From Curtobacterium sp. MR_MD2014 (GTDB lineage: Bacteria > Actinomycetota > Actinomycetes > Actinomycetales > Microbacteriaceae), in contig NZ_CP009755.1 of assembly GCF_000772085.1 (NCBI RefSeq), positions 1,426,001 to 1,490,000 on the forward strand: DNA of 64,000 nucleotides, in the 5' to 3' direction. Under the pieces are notes generated by a model. The model ran no database searches. It was given only the letters and a program-made list of their open reading frames with translations, and was not told the DNA's origin. Made by a program: the position numbers and the translations under genes. The number at the start of each line of letters is the position of its first letter. The stretch's first letter is position 1. Below are positions 37,851 through 45,710 of the stretch, piece by piece.

Positions 37851-39532
37851 CCGACGCAGGGAACGACCAGCAGGACCGACCGGTCGCGGTCGTCGACGAC
37901 CTGACCGTCACCTTCGCGACCGACGGCGGTGCCGTCGACGCGGTCAAGGGCGTCAGTCTCGACGTCCGTCCGGGCGAGGTCCTCGCGCTGGTCGGCGAGT
38001 CCGGCTCCGGCAAGTCGGTCACGGCCCGCAGCATGCTGCGGCTGATGCCCGAGACGGCGACGCTCGGGGGTGCGGTGTACCTCGACGGCACCGACGTGGT
38101 CAGCGTCGGGTCGGCCAAGCTCCGCGAACTCCGCGGCACGGCCGGTGCGATGGTCTTCCAGGAGCCGTCGACCGCGCTCAACCCGGTCTTCACGGTGGGG
38201 TGGCAGATCGCCGAGGGCCTCCGGGCGCACGGCGGCGTCTCGAAGAAGGACGCCCGCGCGAAGGCGATCGACTACCTGCGACGCGTCGGCATCCCCGACC
38301 CGGAGACGCGGGTCGACCACTACCCGCACCAGTTCTCCGGCGGGCAGAAGCAGCGCGTGGTCATCGCGAGTGCACTGGCCCTCGAGCCGAGCGTGATCAT
38401 CGCCGACGAGCCGACCACCGCGCTCGACGTCACCGTGCAGGCCGAGATCCTCGACCTGCTCCGACGCTGCCGCGACGAGTTCGGCGCTGCCATCGTCATC
38501 ATCACGCACAACATGGGCGTGGTCGCCGACCTGGCCGACCGGGTCGCCGTCATGTACCAGGGCGAGGTCGTGGAGGAGGCACCGGTCGCACAGCTCTTCG
38601 CGGACCCGCAGGCCGACTACACGAAGCGCCTGCTCGCCGCCGTGCCCCGACTGGAGGCCTCGACGGGAACGGCCCGCCGAGCGGTGATCGCCACCGACGT
38701 CGAGCCCCTCGTCAGCGCCAAGGGGCTCGAGATCGAGTACCCGGGCCGCCTCGGTTCGCCCGCCTTCAGGGCCGTGAAGGGCGTCGACCTCGACGTCCGT
38801 CCCGGCGAGGTGCTCGGGCTGGTGGGGGAGTCGGGCTCCGGCAAGACGACGATCGGTCGGGCCATCGCGGGGCTCACCCGCGTCACCGGCGGGTCGCTCG
38901 AGGTCCTCGGCACCGAGATGCTCGGGTACCGCGAACGGGACTTCAAGCGGCACCGCAAGGACATCGGGTTCGTGTTCCAGGACCCGGCGACCTCGTTCAA
39001 CCCGCTGCTCACGATCGCCGAGTGCGTCGCCGAGCCGCTCGTCGTGCACGGCGAGGTGCGGAACCCCCGAGCCGCCCGCAAGCGCGTCGGCGAGTTGCTC
39101 GAGATGGTGCAGCTCCCGGCGTCCTACGGCGACCGGTACCCGCACGAGCTGTCCGGTGGCCAGCGGCAGCGCGCCTCGCTCGCGCGTTCGATCGCACTCC
39201 GGCCGAAGCTGCTCATCGCGGACGAACCGACGAGCGCGCTCGACGTGTCGGTGCAGGCCCGCGTGCTGGAGCTCTTCCTCGAGCTGCAGCAGGACCTCGG
39301 GTTCGCGTCGCTGTTCATCAGCCACGACCTCGCGGTCGTCGGCGCACTGTCGGACCGCATCGCGGTGCTGTACCGCGGCGACCTGGTGGAGACGGGCACC
39401 ACCGCCGAGGTCCTCGGTGCGCCGCAGCACCCCTACACGCAGCGGCTGCTCGCGTCGCTGCCCGTGCCGGACCCGGCGGAACAGGCGGAGCGACGGCGTA
39501 CGCTGGTGGCACTGGAGAACGCCGGGTCCTGA
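37847..39532 (+). CDS. Fused dual-ATPase subunit of peptide ABC transporter (DppD-DppF)
   Basis: A 561-aa protein with two complete ATPase domains. The first (about 10-260) has Walker A GESGSGKS at 50-57 and signature FSGGQKQRVVIA. The second (about 285-555) has GESGSGKTTIGRAIAG and LSGGQRQRASLARS, each followed by a Walker B DEP motif. This is the DppD-DppF fusion common in actinobacteria and would supply both catalytic sites. A third, separate ATPase gene downstream is therefore not needed for the basic transporter. Confidence 0.93.
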   Translation: MTDAGNDQQDRPVAVVDDLTVTFATDGGAVDAVKGVSLDVRPGEVLALVGESGSGKSVTARSMLRLMPETATLGGAVYLDGTDVVSVGSAKLRELRGTAGAMVFQEPSTALNPVFTVGWQIAEGLRAHGGVSKKDARAKAIDYLRRVGIPDPETRVDHYPHQFSGGQKQRVVIASALALEPSVIIADEPTTALDVTVQAEILDLLRRCRDEFGAAIVIITHNMGVVADLADRVAVMYQGEVVEEAPVAQLFADPQADYTKRLLAAVPRLEASTGTARRAVIATDVEPLVSAKGLEIEYPGRLGSPAFRAVKGVDLDVRPGEVLGLVGESGSGKTTIGRAIAGLTRVTGGSLEVLGTEMLGYRERDFKRHRKDIGFVFQDPATSFNPLLTIAECVAEPLVVHGEVRNPRAARKRVGELLEMVQLPASYGDRYPHELSGGQRQRASLARSIALRPKLLIADEPTSALDVSVQARVLELFLELQQDLGFASLFISHDLAVVGALSDRIAVLYRGDLVETGTTAEVLGAPQHPYTQRLLASLPVPDPAEQAERRRTLVALENAGS

Positions 39533-39540
39533 CCCGACGC

Positions 39541-39598
39541 GACCGGCCTGGAGGCACGGCGTTGCGTCGTCGACGCACGCCGCGCCTCCCGGCCGGTC
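39541..39598 (+). terminator. Long near-continuous hairpin after the fused ATPase gene
   Basis: gaccggcc (39541-39548) pairs with 39591-39598; ggaggc (39550-39555) with 39584-39589; cggcg and tgcgtcg arms continue almost to the centre. It starts 8 bases after the stop and likely separates the core transporter from the last two genes. Confidence 0.75.
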
Positions 39599-39675
39599 AC
39601 CTCCGGCGAACCACCGACGACGCGACACCGGTCCGTCGCGCAACCGCCGCCAGGGGGCGGCGCGGAAGGGGACCC

Positions 39676-40614
39676 ATGATCGCGGTGAACGGCCCGGCGG
39701 TCGTCGCAGACGACGTCTCGATCGAGTACCGGGGCGTGCGCGGATCGGAGCCGATCCGCGCGGTCGACGGGGTCAGCCTGACCGTTCGCCAGGGCGAGAT
39801 CCTCGCGCTCATCGGTGAGTCCGGTTCCGGCAAGAGCACCTTCGCCGCCGCGATCGCCGGGCAGCTCGGTGCGACCGGCGAGGGCGAGGGTGCGCACCGG
39901 CGACAGATCGTCGGCGGTGAGCTCACCGTGCTCGGTCAGCACGTGCGCGGGCTCCGCCCGTCCTCGCGGAAGGCGCAGCGGCTGACCGGCCGCATCGGGT
40001 ACCTGCCGCAGGACGGCGCCGACCGGCTGAGCCCCGACCTGACCGTGGGCGAGGCGATCGCCGAACCGATCTACCTGCGCGACCGGCGGTTCGACCGCAA
40101 GGAGGCCGGGCTCATGGTCGCGCGACTGGTCGACGCCGTGCACCTGCCCCTCGGCGTCATGCGCCTGAACACGTGGGAGCTGTCGAGCGGGCAGCGGCAG
40201 CGTGTCGCCCTCGCACGCGCGCTCATCCTCGAGCCGCAGCTCCTCGTCGCCGACGAACCCGCACGCGGCGTCGACGTCCTGGTCCGTCAGTCGGTGCTCG
40301 AGGCCCTGACCAACCTGCAGCGCGGCCGGCAGTTCTCGGCCGTCGTGGTGTCGAGCGACCTCCGCGAGGCCCGGGCGCTCGCGGACCGCGTCGGTGTGCT
40401 CGCCGAGAGCCGCCTGGTCGGGCTCGGCACCTTCGACGAGGTCCTCGACAACCCCGTCGACCCCTACGTGCAGACGCTCGCCGCGACCGCGTCGCGCCCG
40501 GTGAAGCGTCGTCCGACCGCGACCACCGCCCCGCGGCGCTCGTCCGCCCCCCGTCGTCCGGTCGGTGCCGGGGCGGGCACCGCTCCCCGGGCCGAGCGTC
40601 AGGAGAACGCATGA
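39676..40614 (+). CDS. Additional ABC ATPase of the peptide transporter family
   Basis: A 312-aa ATPase. Walker A is IGESGSGKSTFAAAIAG. The signature departs from consensus: LSSGQRQRVALARALI. Walker B is LLVADEPARGVDV. A DPYVQTLAATA segment resembles the oligopeptide ATPase C-terminus, followed by a basic Arg/Pro tail. ggaagggg precedes the ATG at 39676. Because the upstream gene already encodes both ATPase domains, this may be a regulatory or alternative subunit. It overlaps the dehydrogenase gene (ATGA). Confidence 0.87.
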   Translation: MIAVNGPAVVADDVSIEYRGVRGSEPIRAVDGVSLTVRQGEILALIGESGSGKSTFAAAIAGQLGATGEGEGAHRRQIVGGELTVLGQHVRGLRPSSRKAQRLTGRIGYLPQDGADRLSPDLTVGEAIAEPIYLRDRRFDRKEAGLMVARLVDAVHLPLGVMRLNTWELSSGQRQRVALARALILEPQLLVADEPARGVDVLVRQSVLEALTNLQRGRQFSAVVVSSDLREARALADRVGVLAESRLVGLGTFDEVLDNPVDPYVQTLAATASRPVKRRPTATTAPRRSSAPRRPVGAGAGTAPRAERQENA

Positions 40615-41633
40615 GCACCACGACCGCACACGACACGGCGAGCAGCCGCGGACACCGCGCGGTCGTCACCGACGCGGGCGCCCCGCTCCCCGTCGACGCA
40701 CCCACGGCCGGACCGGTCGCGATCCTGCCGACCGCGGCCGACCTGCACGCGGACGCCGTGCGGGCCGCCGGCGGCACGGTCGGCGACCTCGGCGCGGACA
40801 CGCGGGGGATCGTCTGGCTCGACGCCCGTGACCCCGACGGGCTCGCGGCGGCGTTGGACCAGGGGCCCTCGGTCGGCTGGGTCCAGCTGCCCTTCGCGGG
40901 CGTCGACGCCTTCGCCCACTTGATCCAGGAGCACGGGGACCGGGTGCTCTTCACATCGGCCAAGGGTGCCTACGCGGAACCCGTCGCCGAGCACGCCCTC
41001 GCGCTGACGCTCGCGACGCTCCGGGTGCTGCAGAAGCGCGCCCGCGCGACGTCCTGGGCGACCGAGCCGGAGGGCGTGTCGCTCTACGGGCGGAACGTCG
41101 TGGTGATCGGCGCGGGCGGGATCGCCCTGGAGTACATCCGGCTCGTCGCCCCGTTCGAGGTCTCCGTGACGGTCGTGCGCCGCTCGGACGACCCGGTACC
41201 GGGAGCCGACCGCACGGTCACGACCGACGCCCTGGACGAGGTGCTGCCCGACGCCGACGTGGTCGTGGTCGCGGCGGCCATGACCTCGGGGACGGCGAAG
41301 CTGTTCGACGCGCGTCGGTTCGGACTCATGAAGCCCTCGGCGCGTCTCGTGAACATCGCGCGCGGGGGACTGGTCGACACCGACGCGCTCGTCGCGGCGC
41401 TGCGCGAGGGCACGATCGCCGCCGCCGGCCTCGACGTGACGGACCCGGAGCCGTTGCCCGACGGCCACCCGCTGTGGGACGAGCCGGGTGTGGTCGTCAC
41501 GCCGCACCAGGCCGACACCCCGGACATGGTCGCGCCGCTGCTGGCCGAGCGCGTCCGGGCGAACACCGCCGCGTTCCTGTCCGGCTCGGGCGACGGGTTC
41601 GTCGGCGTCGTGGACCCCGTCGCGGGCTACTGA
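40611..41633 (+). CDS. D-isomer-specific 2-hydroxyacid dehydrogenase
   Basis: A 340-aa NAD(P)-dependent oxidoreductase. The Rossmann motif is VVVIGAGGIALEYIRLVAPF. The catalytic set is Arg in NIARGGLVDTDAL, Glu in DVTDPEPLPDGHPLW and His in VVTPHQADT. The substrate is undetermined. It is coupled to the third ATPase gene, so it may act on a 2-hydroxy or 2-keto acid obtained through this transporter, which is inference. Confidence 0.9.
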   Translation: MSTTTAHDTASSRGHRAVVTDAGAPLPVDAPTAGPVAILPTAADLHADAVRAAGGTVGDLGADTRGIVWLDARDPDGLAAALDQGPSVGWVQLPFAGVDAFAHLIQEHGDRVLFTSAKGAYAEPVAEHALALTLATLRVLQKRARATSWATEPEGVSLYGRNVVVIGAGGIALEYIRLVAPFEVSVTVVRRSDDPVPGADRTVTTDALDEVLPDADVVVVAAAMTSGTAKLFDARRFGLMKPSARLVNIARGGLVDTDALVAALREGTIAAAGLDVTDPEPLPDGHPLWDEPGVVVTPHQADTPDMVAPLLAERVRANTAAFLSGSGDGFVGVVDPVAGY

Positions 41634-41770
41634 GCACCGACGGCGCCCGGCCCGGCCGGAGAGCTCGACGACGCGGCGCGCCCGGGATGCGCGGCCGATG
41701 CGCGGAGCGGGCTCGGGGTGCTGCTATGCTGTTACCCGTTGTTCGCACCACATTCGCCAGCGGACAGTGA

Positions 41771-41843
41771 TCCTCGATAGCTCAATTGGCAGAGCAGCCG
41801 GCTGTTAACCGGCAGGTTGTTGGTTCGAGTCCAACTCGGGGAG
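41771..41843 (+). tRNA. tRNA-Asn (GTT)
   Basis: A 73-nt cloverleaf. Acceptor TCCTCGA pairs with TCGGGGA with one wobble. The anticodon arm is GCCGG-CTGTTAA-CCGGC with anticodon GTT. The T arm is GTTGG-TTCGAGT-CCAAC. CCA is not encoded. A TATGCT box lies at 41725-41730. Confidence 0.96.
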
Positions 41844-41847
41844 CGAC

Positions 41848-41875
41848 AGGCCCTCACCCTCCGGGGTGGGGGCCT
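41848..41875 (+). terminator. Terminator after tRNA-Asn
   Basis: aggccctcaccc-tccg-gggtgggggcct forms an 11-12-bp stem with a 4-nt loop, followed by cttgcgtt. It starts 5 bases after the tRNA end. Confidence 0.75.
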
Positions 41876-42067
41876 CTTGCGTTCCCGGGGTCCGGCGCCC
41901 TTGCCGCTACCGCGAGACTCGGCTCCGCGGACGGTTTCTCGGGCACCGGACCACGAACGTGTCCGCACGGCCGAGTCTCGCGCGGAGCTGGCGCTGGGCA
42001 CCGGCCGGTGTTCGGCTTCCGGCTGGCTCGCAGGCGCCGCCCGGTCGCAAGCTGTTAGCGTTCACAG

Positions 42068-42598
42068 GTGATCACCGTGCGCCGGACCCTCGCCGCGGCG
42101 TTCGTCGTCCTCGGAGCGGTGGCGCTCACCGCGTGCACCGCCGGGCAACCGGAGCCGGAGGACTCGCTCGACTCCGCAGCACGGTCCGAGGTCTCCGCGA
42201 CGGGCAGCGCGCCGATCGTCTTCGCGTTCGTGTGCAGCGGCGCCGCGGACGACAGCAGCGGCGCGGGCAGCGACACGACCGGTGACGACGCCGACGGCAC
42301 GGGGGAGACGTACACGACGTACGCCGCCGTGTGGGAGGCCGAGCGCACCGAATGCCGGGCCGAGCGCATCACGGGCACCGAGATGTCGGCGCAGCAGCGG
42401 GCCGCGGTCCGGGCGGCCGACGGTACCGCCACGCTCGAGGAGCTCGCGGCGACCTGCGCGGAGCGCGGAGCGTCGCCGTGGCGTGACGGCGTCTCGACGC
42501 CGGAACAGGCCGAGCTGGCGGCCGGACTCGTCGCGTACTGCCCCGGTCACCCCGACCGGGACCGCCTGCAGGAGTCGCTGACGGCCTACCGGGGCTGA
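42068..42598 (+). CDS. Putative lipoprotein of unknown function
   Basis: A 176-aa protein. The signal peptide ends in the lipobox AVALTAC with Cys23. A Ser/Gly/Asp-rich linker (about residues 58-78) separates two short regions; the C-terminal one has three further cysteines (TEC, ATC, AYC) that could form a disulfide. No family was recognised. TAGCGT (42056-42061) ends 6 nt before the GTG start, indicating a leaderless message and supporting this start. Confidence 0.8.
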   Translation: MITVRRTLAAAFVVLGAVALTACTAGQPEPEDSLDSAARSEVSATGSAPIVFAFVCSGAADDSSGAGSDTTGDDADGTGETYTTYAAVWEAERTECRAERITGTEMSAQQRAAVRAADGTATLEELAATCAERGASPWRDGVSTPEQAELAAGLVAYCPGHPDRDRLQESLTAYRG

Positions 42599-42660
42599 GC
42601 CGGGCCTCCCGGCCGACCGCCGGTGCCGCGCTGGGACGTGCGCCGGAGCCGACCGCGCGG

Positions 42661-43236
42661 TCAGCCCTCGGGGTGGTCGCGACCGGGGAGCCAGGACTTG
42701 CCCGGGCCGCCCCAGCTGCTCTTGCGGATCGCCTTCGCGACCTGCTTGCCGTACGGGTGCACGAGCCGGTCGGCGTAGAGGTAGCCGTCCAGGTGGTCGT
42801 ACTCGTGCTGGAAGACGCGGGCGAGCCACCCGTGGGCCTCGACCTCGAAGGGCTCCCCGTGCTCGTCGACCGCACGGAGCAGGGCGCCCTCGGCCCGACG
42901 CAGCGGGAAGCGCTCACCCGGGATCGAGAGGCAGCCCTCGGACTCCTCGTCCTCGTCGAGCTCCTCGACCGTCTCCGGCACGGGCGGGGTGGTCCAGAGC
43001 ACCGGGTTGATCGCGACCCCGCGGTGCAGGACCTCGTCGTCGTCGGTCCACGAGTACACGAACAGGCGCTTGCCGACCCCGACCTGCGGACCCGCGAGAC
43101 CGACCCCGGGGGCGAGGTCCATCGTCTCGTACATGTCCTGCACCAGTGCGCGGAGGTCGTCGTCGAACGCGGTGACCTCGGCAGCGCGCTCGTGGAGGAC
43201 GGGTTCGCCGGTGATGCGGATGGGGAGGACGGGCAT
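42661..43236 (-). CDS. def: Peptide deformylase
   Basis: A 191-aa metalloenzyme removing the N-formyl group from nascent proteins. The three motifs are GVGLAGPQVG (44-53), EGCLSIPG with metal ligand Cys102, and QHEYDHLDG with His144, Glu145 and His148. TAACCT (43248-43243 on this strand) ends 6 nt before the ATG. It is divergent from the DMT transporter gene and their -10 boxes are only 15 bp apart. Confidence 0.95.
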   Translation of the reverse strand: MPVLPIRITGEPVLHERAAEVTAFDDDLRALVQDMYETMDLAPGVGLAGPQVGVGKRLFVYSWTDDDEVLHRGVAINPVLWTTPPVPETVEELDEDEESEGCLSIPGERFPLRRAEGALLRAVDEHGEPFEVEAHGWLARVFQHEYDHLDGYLYADRLVHPYGKQVAKAIRKSSWGGPGKSWLPGRDHPEG

Positions 43237-43242
43237 TCACCC

Positions 43243-43269
43243 AGGTTATCCGGCGAGGACCGGTAGCCT
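43243..43269. promoter_or_regulatory. Back-to-back leaderless promoters for def and the DMT transporter
   Basis: Minus-strand TAACCT (43248-43243) and plus-strand TAGCCT (43264-43269) each end 6 nt before their start codons (43236 and 43276). The 15-bp gap means the two promoters occupy the same 39-bp interval. Confidence 0.6.
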
Positions 43270-43275
43270 CGTCGC

Positions 43276-44187
43276 GTGACGACGGACCTCCCGATCCCGG
43301 ACGCGGTCAACCTGACCCCGTTCCAGGCCCTGATGATCCCCGTCGCGCTCGTCGGTGCGGTCTTCCTCTCGCTCGGAGCGCAGTTCCAGAGCCGCGGGGT
43401 GCAGCGCGTCGAGGCCCGACTCGGTCGGCAGTCGAAGGGGCTGTCGGTGCGGCACGTGCTCGGGCTGCTCGGCAGCGGCTGGTGGGTGCTCGGCACGCTC
43501 ATGCTCGGTCTGGCCGTCGTGCTCCAGCTCATCAGCATCACGAACGCCCCGCTCATCGTCGTGCAGCCGCTCGGCGCCGTCGCGCTCGTCATCACCACGT
43601 GGTTCTCGTCACGGTCCTCCGGGGTGCCGCTCGGACAGCAGGCGCGACGGGCGGTCTGGACCTGCATCATCGGCGTCGGGATCTTCGTCGGCATCGCCGC
43701 CGTCGTCGGCCGCGAGAGCGCGATCACCCACGAGCAGCTCGTGACGATCCTGGTGGTGCTGGCGATCGTCCTGGTGGCCGTGTTCCTGTCGTTCCGCTTC
43801 GCGGCGAAGCGGGCGAGCGCCATGTACTACATCGTCGTGGCCGGAGTGCTCTACGGCTTCGTCGCGACACTGGCCAAGGTCGTGCTGAACCGGTTCCTGC
43901 ACGGCACGTTCGACTGGCTGACCGCGATCGCCGTCGTCGGGGTGATCGTCGCCGCGGTGCTCGGCGGGTACTTCGTGCAGAACGCGTACTCGAGCGGGTC
44001 CGCCGACCTGGTGATCGCCGGCCTCACCGTCATCGACCCGATCGTCGCCGTGGGCATCGGCGTGATCGTGCTCGGCGAGGCCGCCGGGGCGCCGTGGATC
44101 GCGGTGGTCGGCTTCCTGGTCGCTGCGGTGATCGCCATCACGGGCGTGTTCCTGCTCGCGAAGCACCACCCCGAGACGCGGCGCTGA
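43276..44187 (+). CDS. DMT superfamily transporter
   Basis: A 303-aa integral membrane protein with about nine to ten hydrophobic segments, arranged as two EamA-like halves. The features LGAQFQSRGVQRVEARLGRQ after the first helix and VVQPLGAVALVITTWFSSR fit the NIPA/DMT-like magnesium or metabolite transporter group seen in actinobacteria. The substrate is unknown. GTG start, leaderless arrangement. Confidence 0.83.
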   Translation: MTTDLPIPDAVNLTPFQALMIPVALVGAVFLSLGAQFQSRGVQRVEARLGRQSKGLSVRHVLGLLGSGWWVLGTLMLGLAVVLQLISITNAPLIVVQPLGAVALVITTWFSSRSSGVPLGQQARRAVWTCIIGVGIFVGIAAVVGRESAITHEQLVTILVVLAIVLVAVFLSFRFAAKRASAMYYIVVAGVLYGFVATLAKVVLNRFLHGTFDWLTAIAVVGVIVAAVLGGYFVQNAYSSGSADLVIAGLTVIDPIVAVGIGVIVLGEAAGAPWIAVVGFLVAAVIAITGVFLLAKHHPETRR

Positions 44188-44221
44188 CCGCGGTCGGCTC
44201 GCGGTGTCGGCGGTCGTGTCC

Positions 44222-44350
44222 GCGGTTGCTGACAGCGTCGGTCGTCGTTGTCAGCCGTCGGCGTCGTCCGCGCGGCTGACGCGGTCGCTGACGGCGTCGG
44301 TCGTCACTGTCGGCCGTCGGCGTCGTCCGCGCGGCTGACGCGGGCGCTCG
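44222..44350. repeat. 59-bp tandem repeat before the glycosyltransferase gene
   Basis: Two complete 59-bp units, 44222-44280 and 44281-44339, sharing gtcggtcgtc, ccgtcggcgtcgtccgcgcg and gctgacgcgg, with a partial third start (gcgggcgct). They fill most of the 214-bp gap. Function unknown. Confidence 0.8.
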
Positions 44351-44401
44351 GGCCCGTGCGGTACCGTCGAGGCCCGACCAGCAACCGCCCACGAGAGGAC
44401 G

Positions 44402-45622
44402 ATGCCAGCCGTGTCAGAGGACGCCACCACCGCCACCGCCGAGTCGACGGGTGCGACGGGCGGGTCCCGACCGCTGCGCGTCATGATCGCGGCCGACACC
44501 TTCCCGCCGGACGTCAACGGCGCCGCGACCTTCGCCGAGCAGCTCGCCGTCGGGCTCGCGGAGCGCGGCCACGAGGTCCACGTCGTGGCCCCGGCGTCGA
44601 GCGCCCACCACGGCACGTTCGACGAGGAGCACCGCGGCGTCGTCCTCACCGTCCACCGGCTGAAGTCGTACAAGTGGCCGTGGCACGCGTGGCTCCGCTT
44701 CGTGTGGCCGTGGAGCGTCCGCAAGTGGACGGGTCCGATCCTCGACGCCGTCCAGCCGGACGTGCTGCACATCCAGTCGCACATCGTCATCGGGCGCGGC
44801 ATCGTGCAGGAGGCCCACGAGCGCGGCATCCGCATCGTCGGCACCAACCACTTCATGCCCGAGAACCTGCTCGAGTACGTCCCGTTCGGCCGTCGCACGC
44901 TGCCGATCGCGCTGAAGATCGCGTGGAACGACGCCGCCAAGACCTACCGGCTCGCCGACGCCATCACGACGCCGACGGTGCTGGCCGCGGACTACCTCCG
45001 CGAGGCCATCGCCGGGCAGCAGGTCCTCGCGATCTCGTGCGGCATCGACGCGTCGCGCTACAGCGCCCGCAGCGGTCGCCCCGCGGGGAACGACATCGTG
45101 TTCGTCGGCCGGGTCGCGCCGGAGAAGAACCTCGACGTGCTCGTCCGGGCGCTCCCACTGCTGCCGAGTGAGCTGCACGCGACGCTCACCATCGTCGGTG
45201 GCGGCGAGATGATCCCGAAGTTGAAGACGCTCGTGCAGGAACTCGGACTCGAGGACCGGGTGCGCTTCGCCGGCTTCGTGTCGGACGAGGCGAAGCGCCA
45301 GGCGCTGACGAACGGCACCGTCTTCGCGATGCCGTCCACCGCCGAGCTGCAGAGCATCTCGTCCCTCGAGGCGATGGCGTCCGGACTGCCGGTGGTCGCC
45401 GCGGACTCGATGGCACTGCCGCACCTCATCGACGGCAACGGGTACCTCTTCACGCCGGGCGACGTGCAGGACCTCGCTGCGAAGCTCGCACAGGTGCTGC
45501 AGGCGTCCGACGACGACTACGAGGCGATGCGGGAGCGCAGCCTGGCCATGATCGAGGCACACGACATCAACCGCACGCTCGCGACGTTCGAGTCGCTGTA
45601 TCGTGGGGAGTCGGTGGCCTGA
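44402..45622 (+). CDS. GT4 family glycosyltransferase
   Basis: A 406-aa GT-B enzyme. The N-terminal domain begins MIAADTFPPDVNGAATFAEQ (nucleotide-free half with the glycine loop) and contains HIQSHIVIGRGIVQEA. The C-terminal domain has VFVGRVAPEKNLDVLVRALP and the donor-site motif AMPSTAELQSISSLEAMASG. The family transfers sugars from GDP- or UDP-sugars to lipids or glycans, similar to mannosyltransferases of actinobacterial phosphatidylinositol mannosides; the acceptor is not determined. Confidence 0.9.
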   Translation: MPAVSEDATTATAESTGATGGSRPLRVMIAADTFPPDVNGAATFAEQLAVGLAERGHEVHVVAPASSAHHGTFDEEHRGVVLTVHRLKSYKWPWHAWLRFVWPWSVRKWTGPILDAVQPDVLHIQSHIVIGRGIVQEAHERGIRIVGTNHFMPENLLEYVPFGRRTLPIALKIAWNDAAKTYRLADAITTPTVLAADYLREAIAGQQVLAISCGIDASRYSARSGRPAGNDIVFVGRVAPEKNLDVLVRALPLLPSELHATLTIVGGGEMIPKLKTLVQELGLEDRVRFAGFVSDEAKRQALTNGTVFAMPSTAELQSISSLEAMASGLPVVAADSMALPHLIDGNGYLFTPGDVQDLAAKLAQVLQASDDDYEAMRERSLAMIEAHDINRTLATFESLYRGESVA

Positions 45623-45635
45623 CGGTCCCCGACGA

Positions 45636-45709
45636 GGGGCGGTAGCCAAGCTGGTCAAGGCACTCGGCTCATAACCGAACGATCGCGGGTTCAAGTCCCG
45701 CCCGCCCTA
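45636..45709 (+). tRNA. tRNA with CAT anticodon (elongator Met likely)
   Basis: A 74-nt cloverleaf. Acceptor GGGGCGG pairs with CCGCCCT (G1-U72 wobble). The anticodon arm is TCGG-CTCATAA-CCGA with CAT. The T arm is GCGGG-TTCAAGT-CCCGC. It lacks the three G-C pairs at the base of the anticodon stem that mark initiators. A lysidine-modified Ile2 tRNA cannot be excluded from sequence alone. Confidence 0.93.
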
Positions 45710-45710
45710 C

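Noticed and set aside
45636..45709. Initiator tRNA-Met
   Set aside because: The anticodon stem lacks the three consecutive G-C pairs of initiators and the D arm differs.
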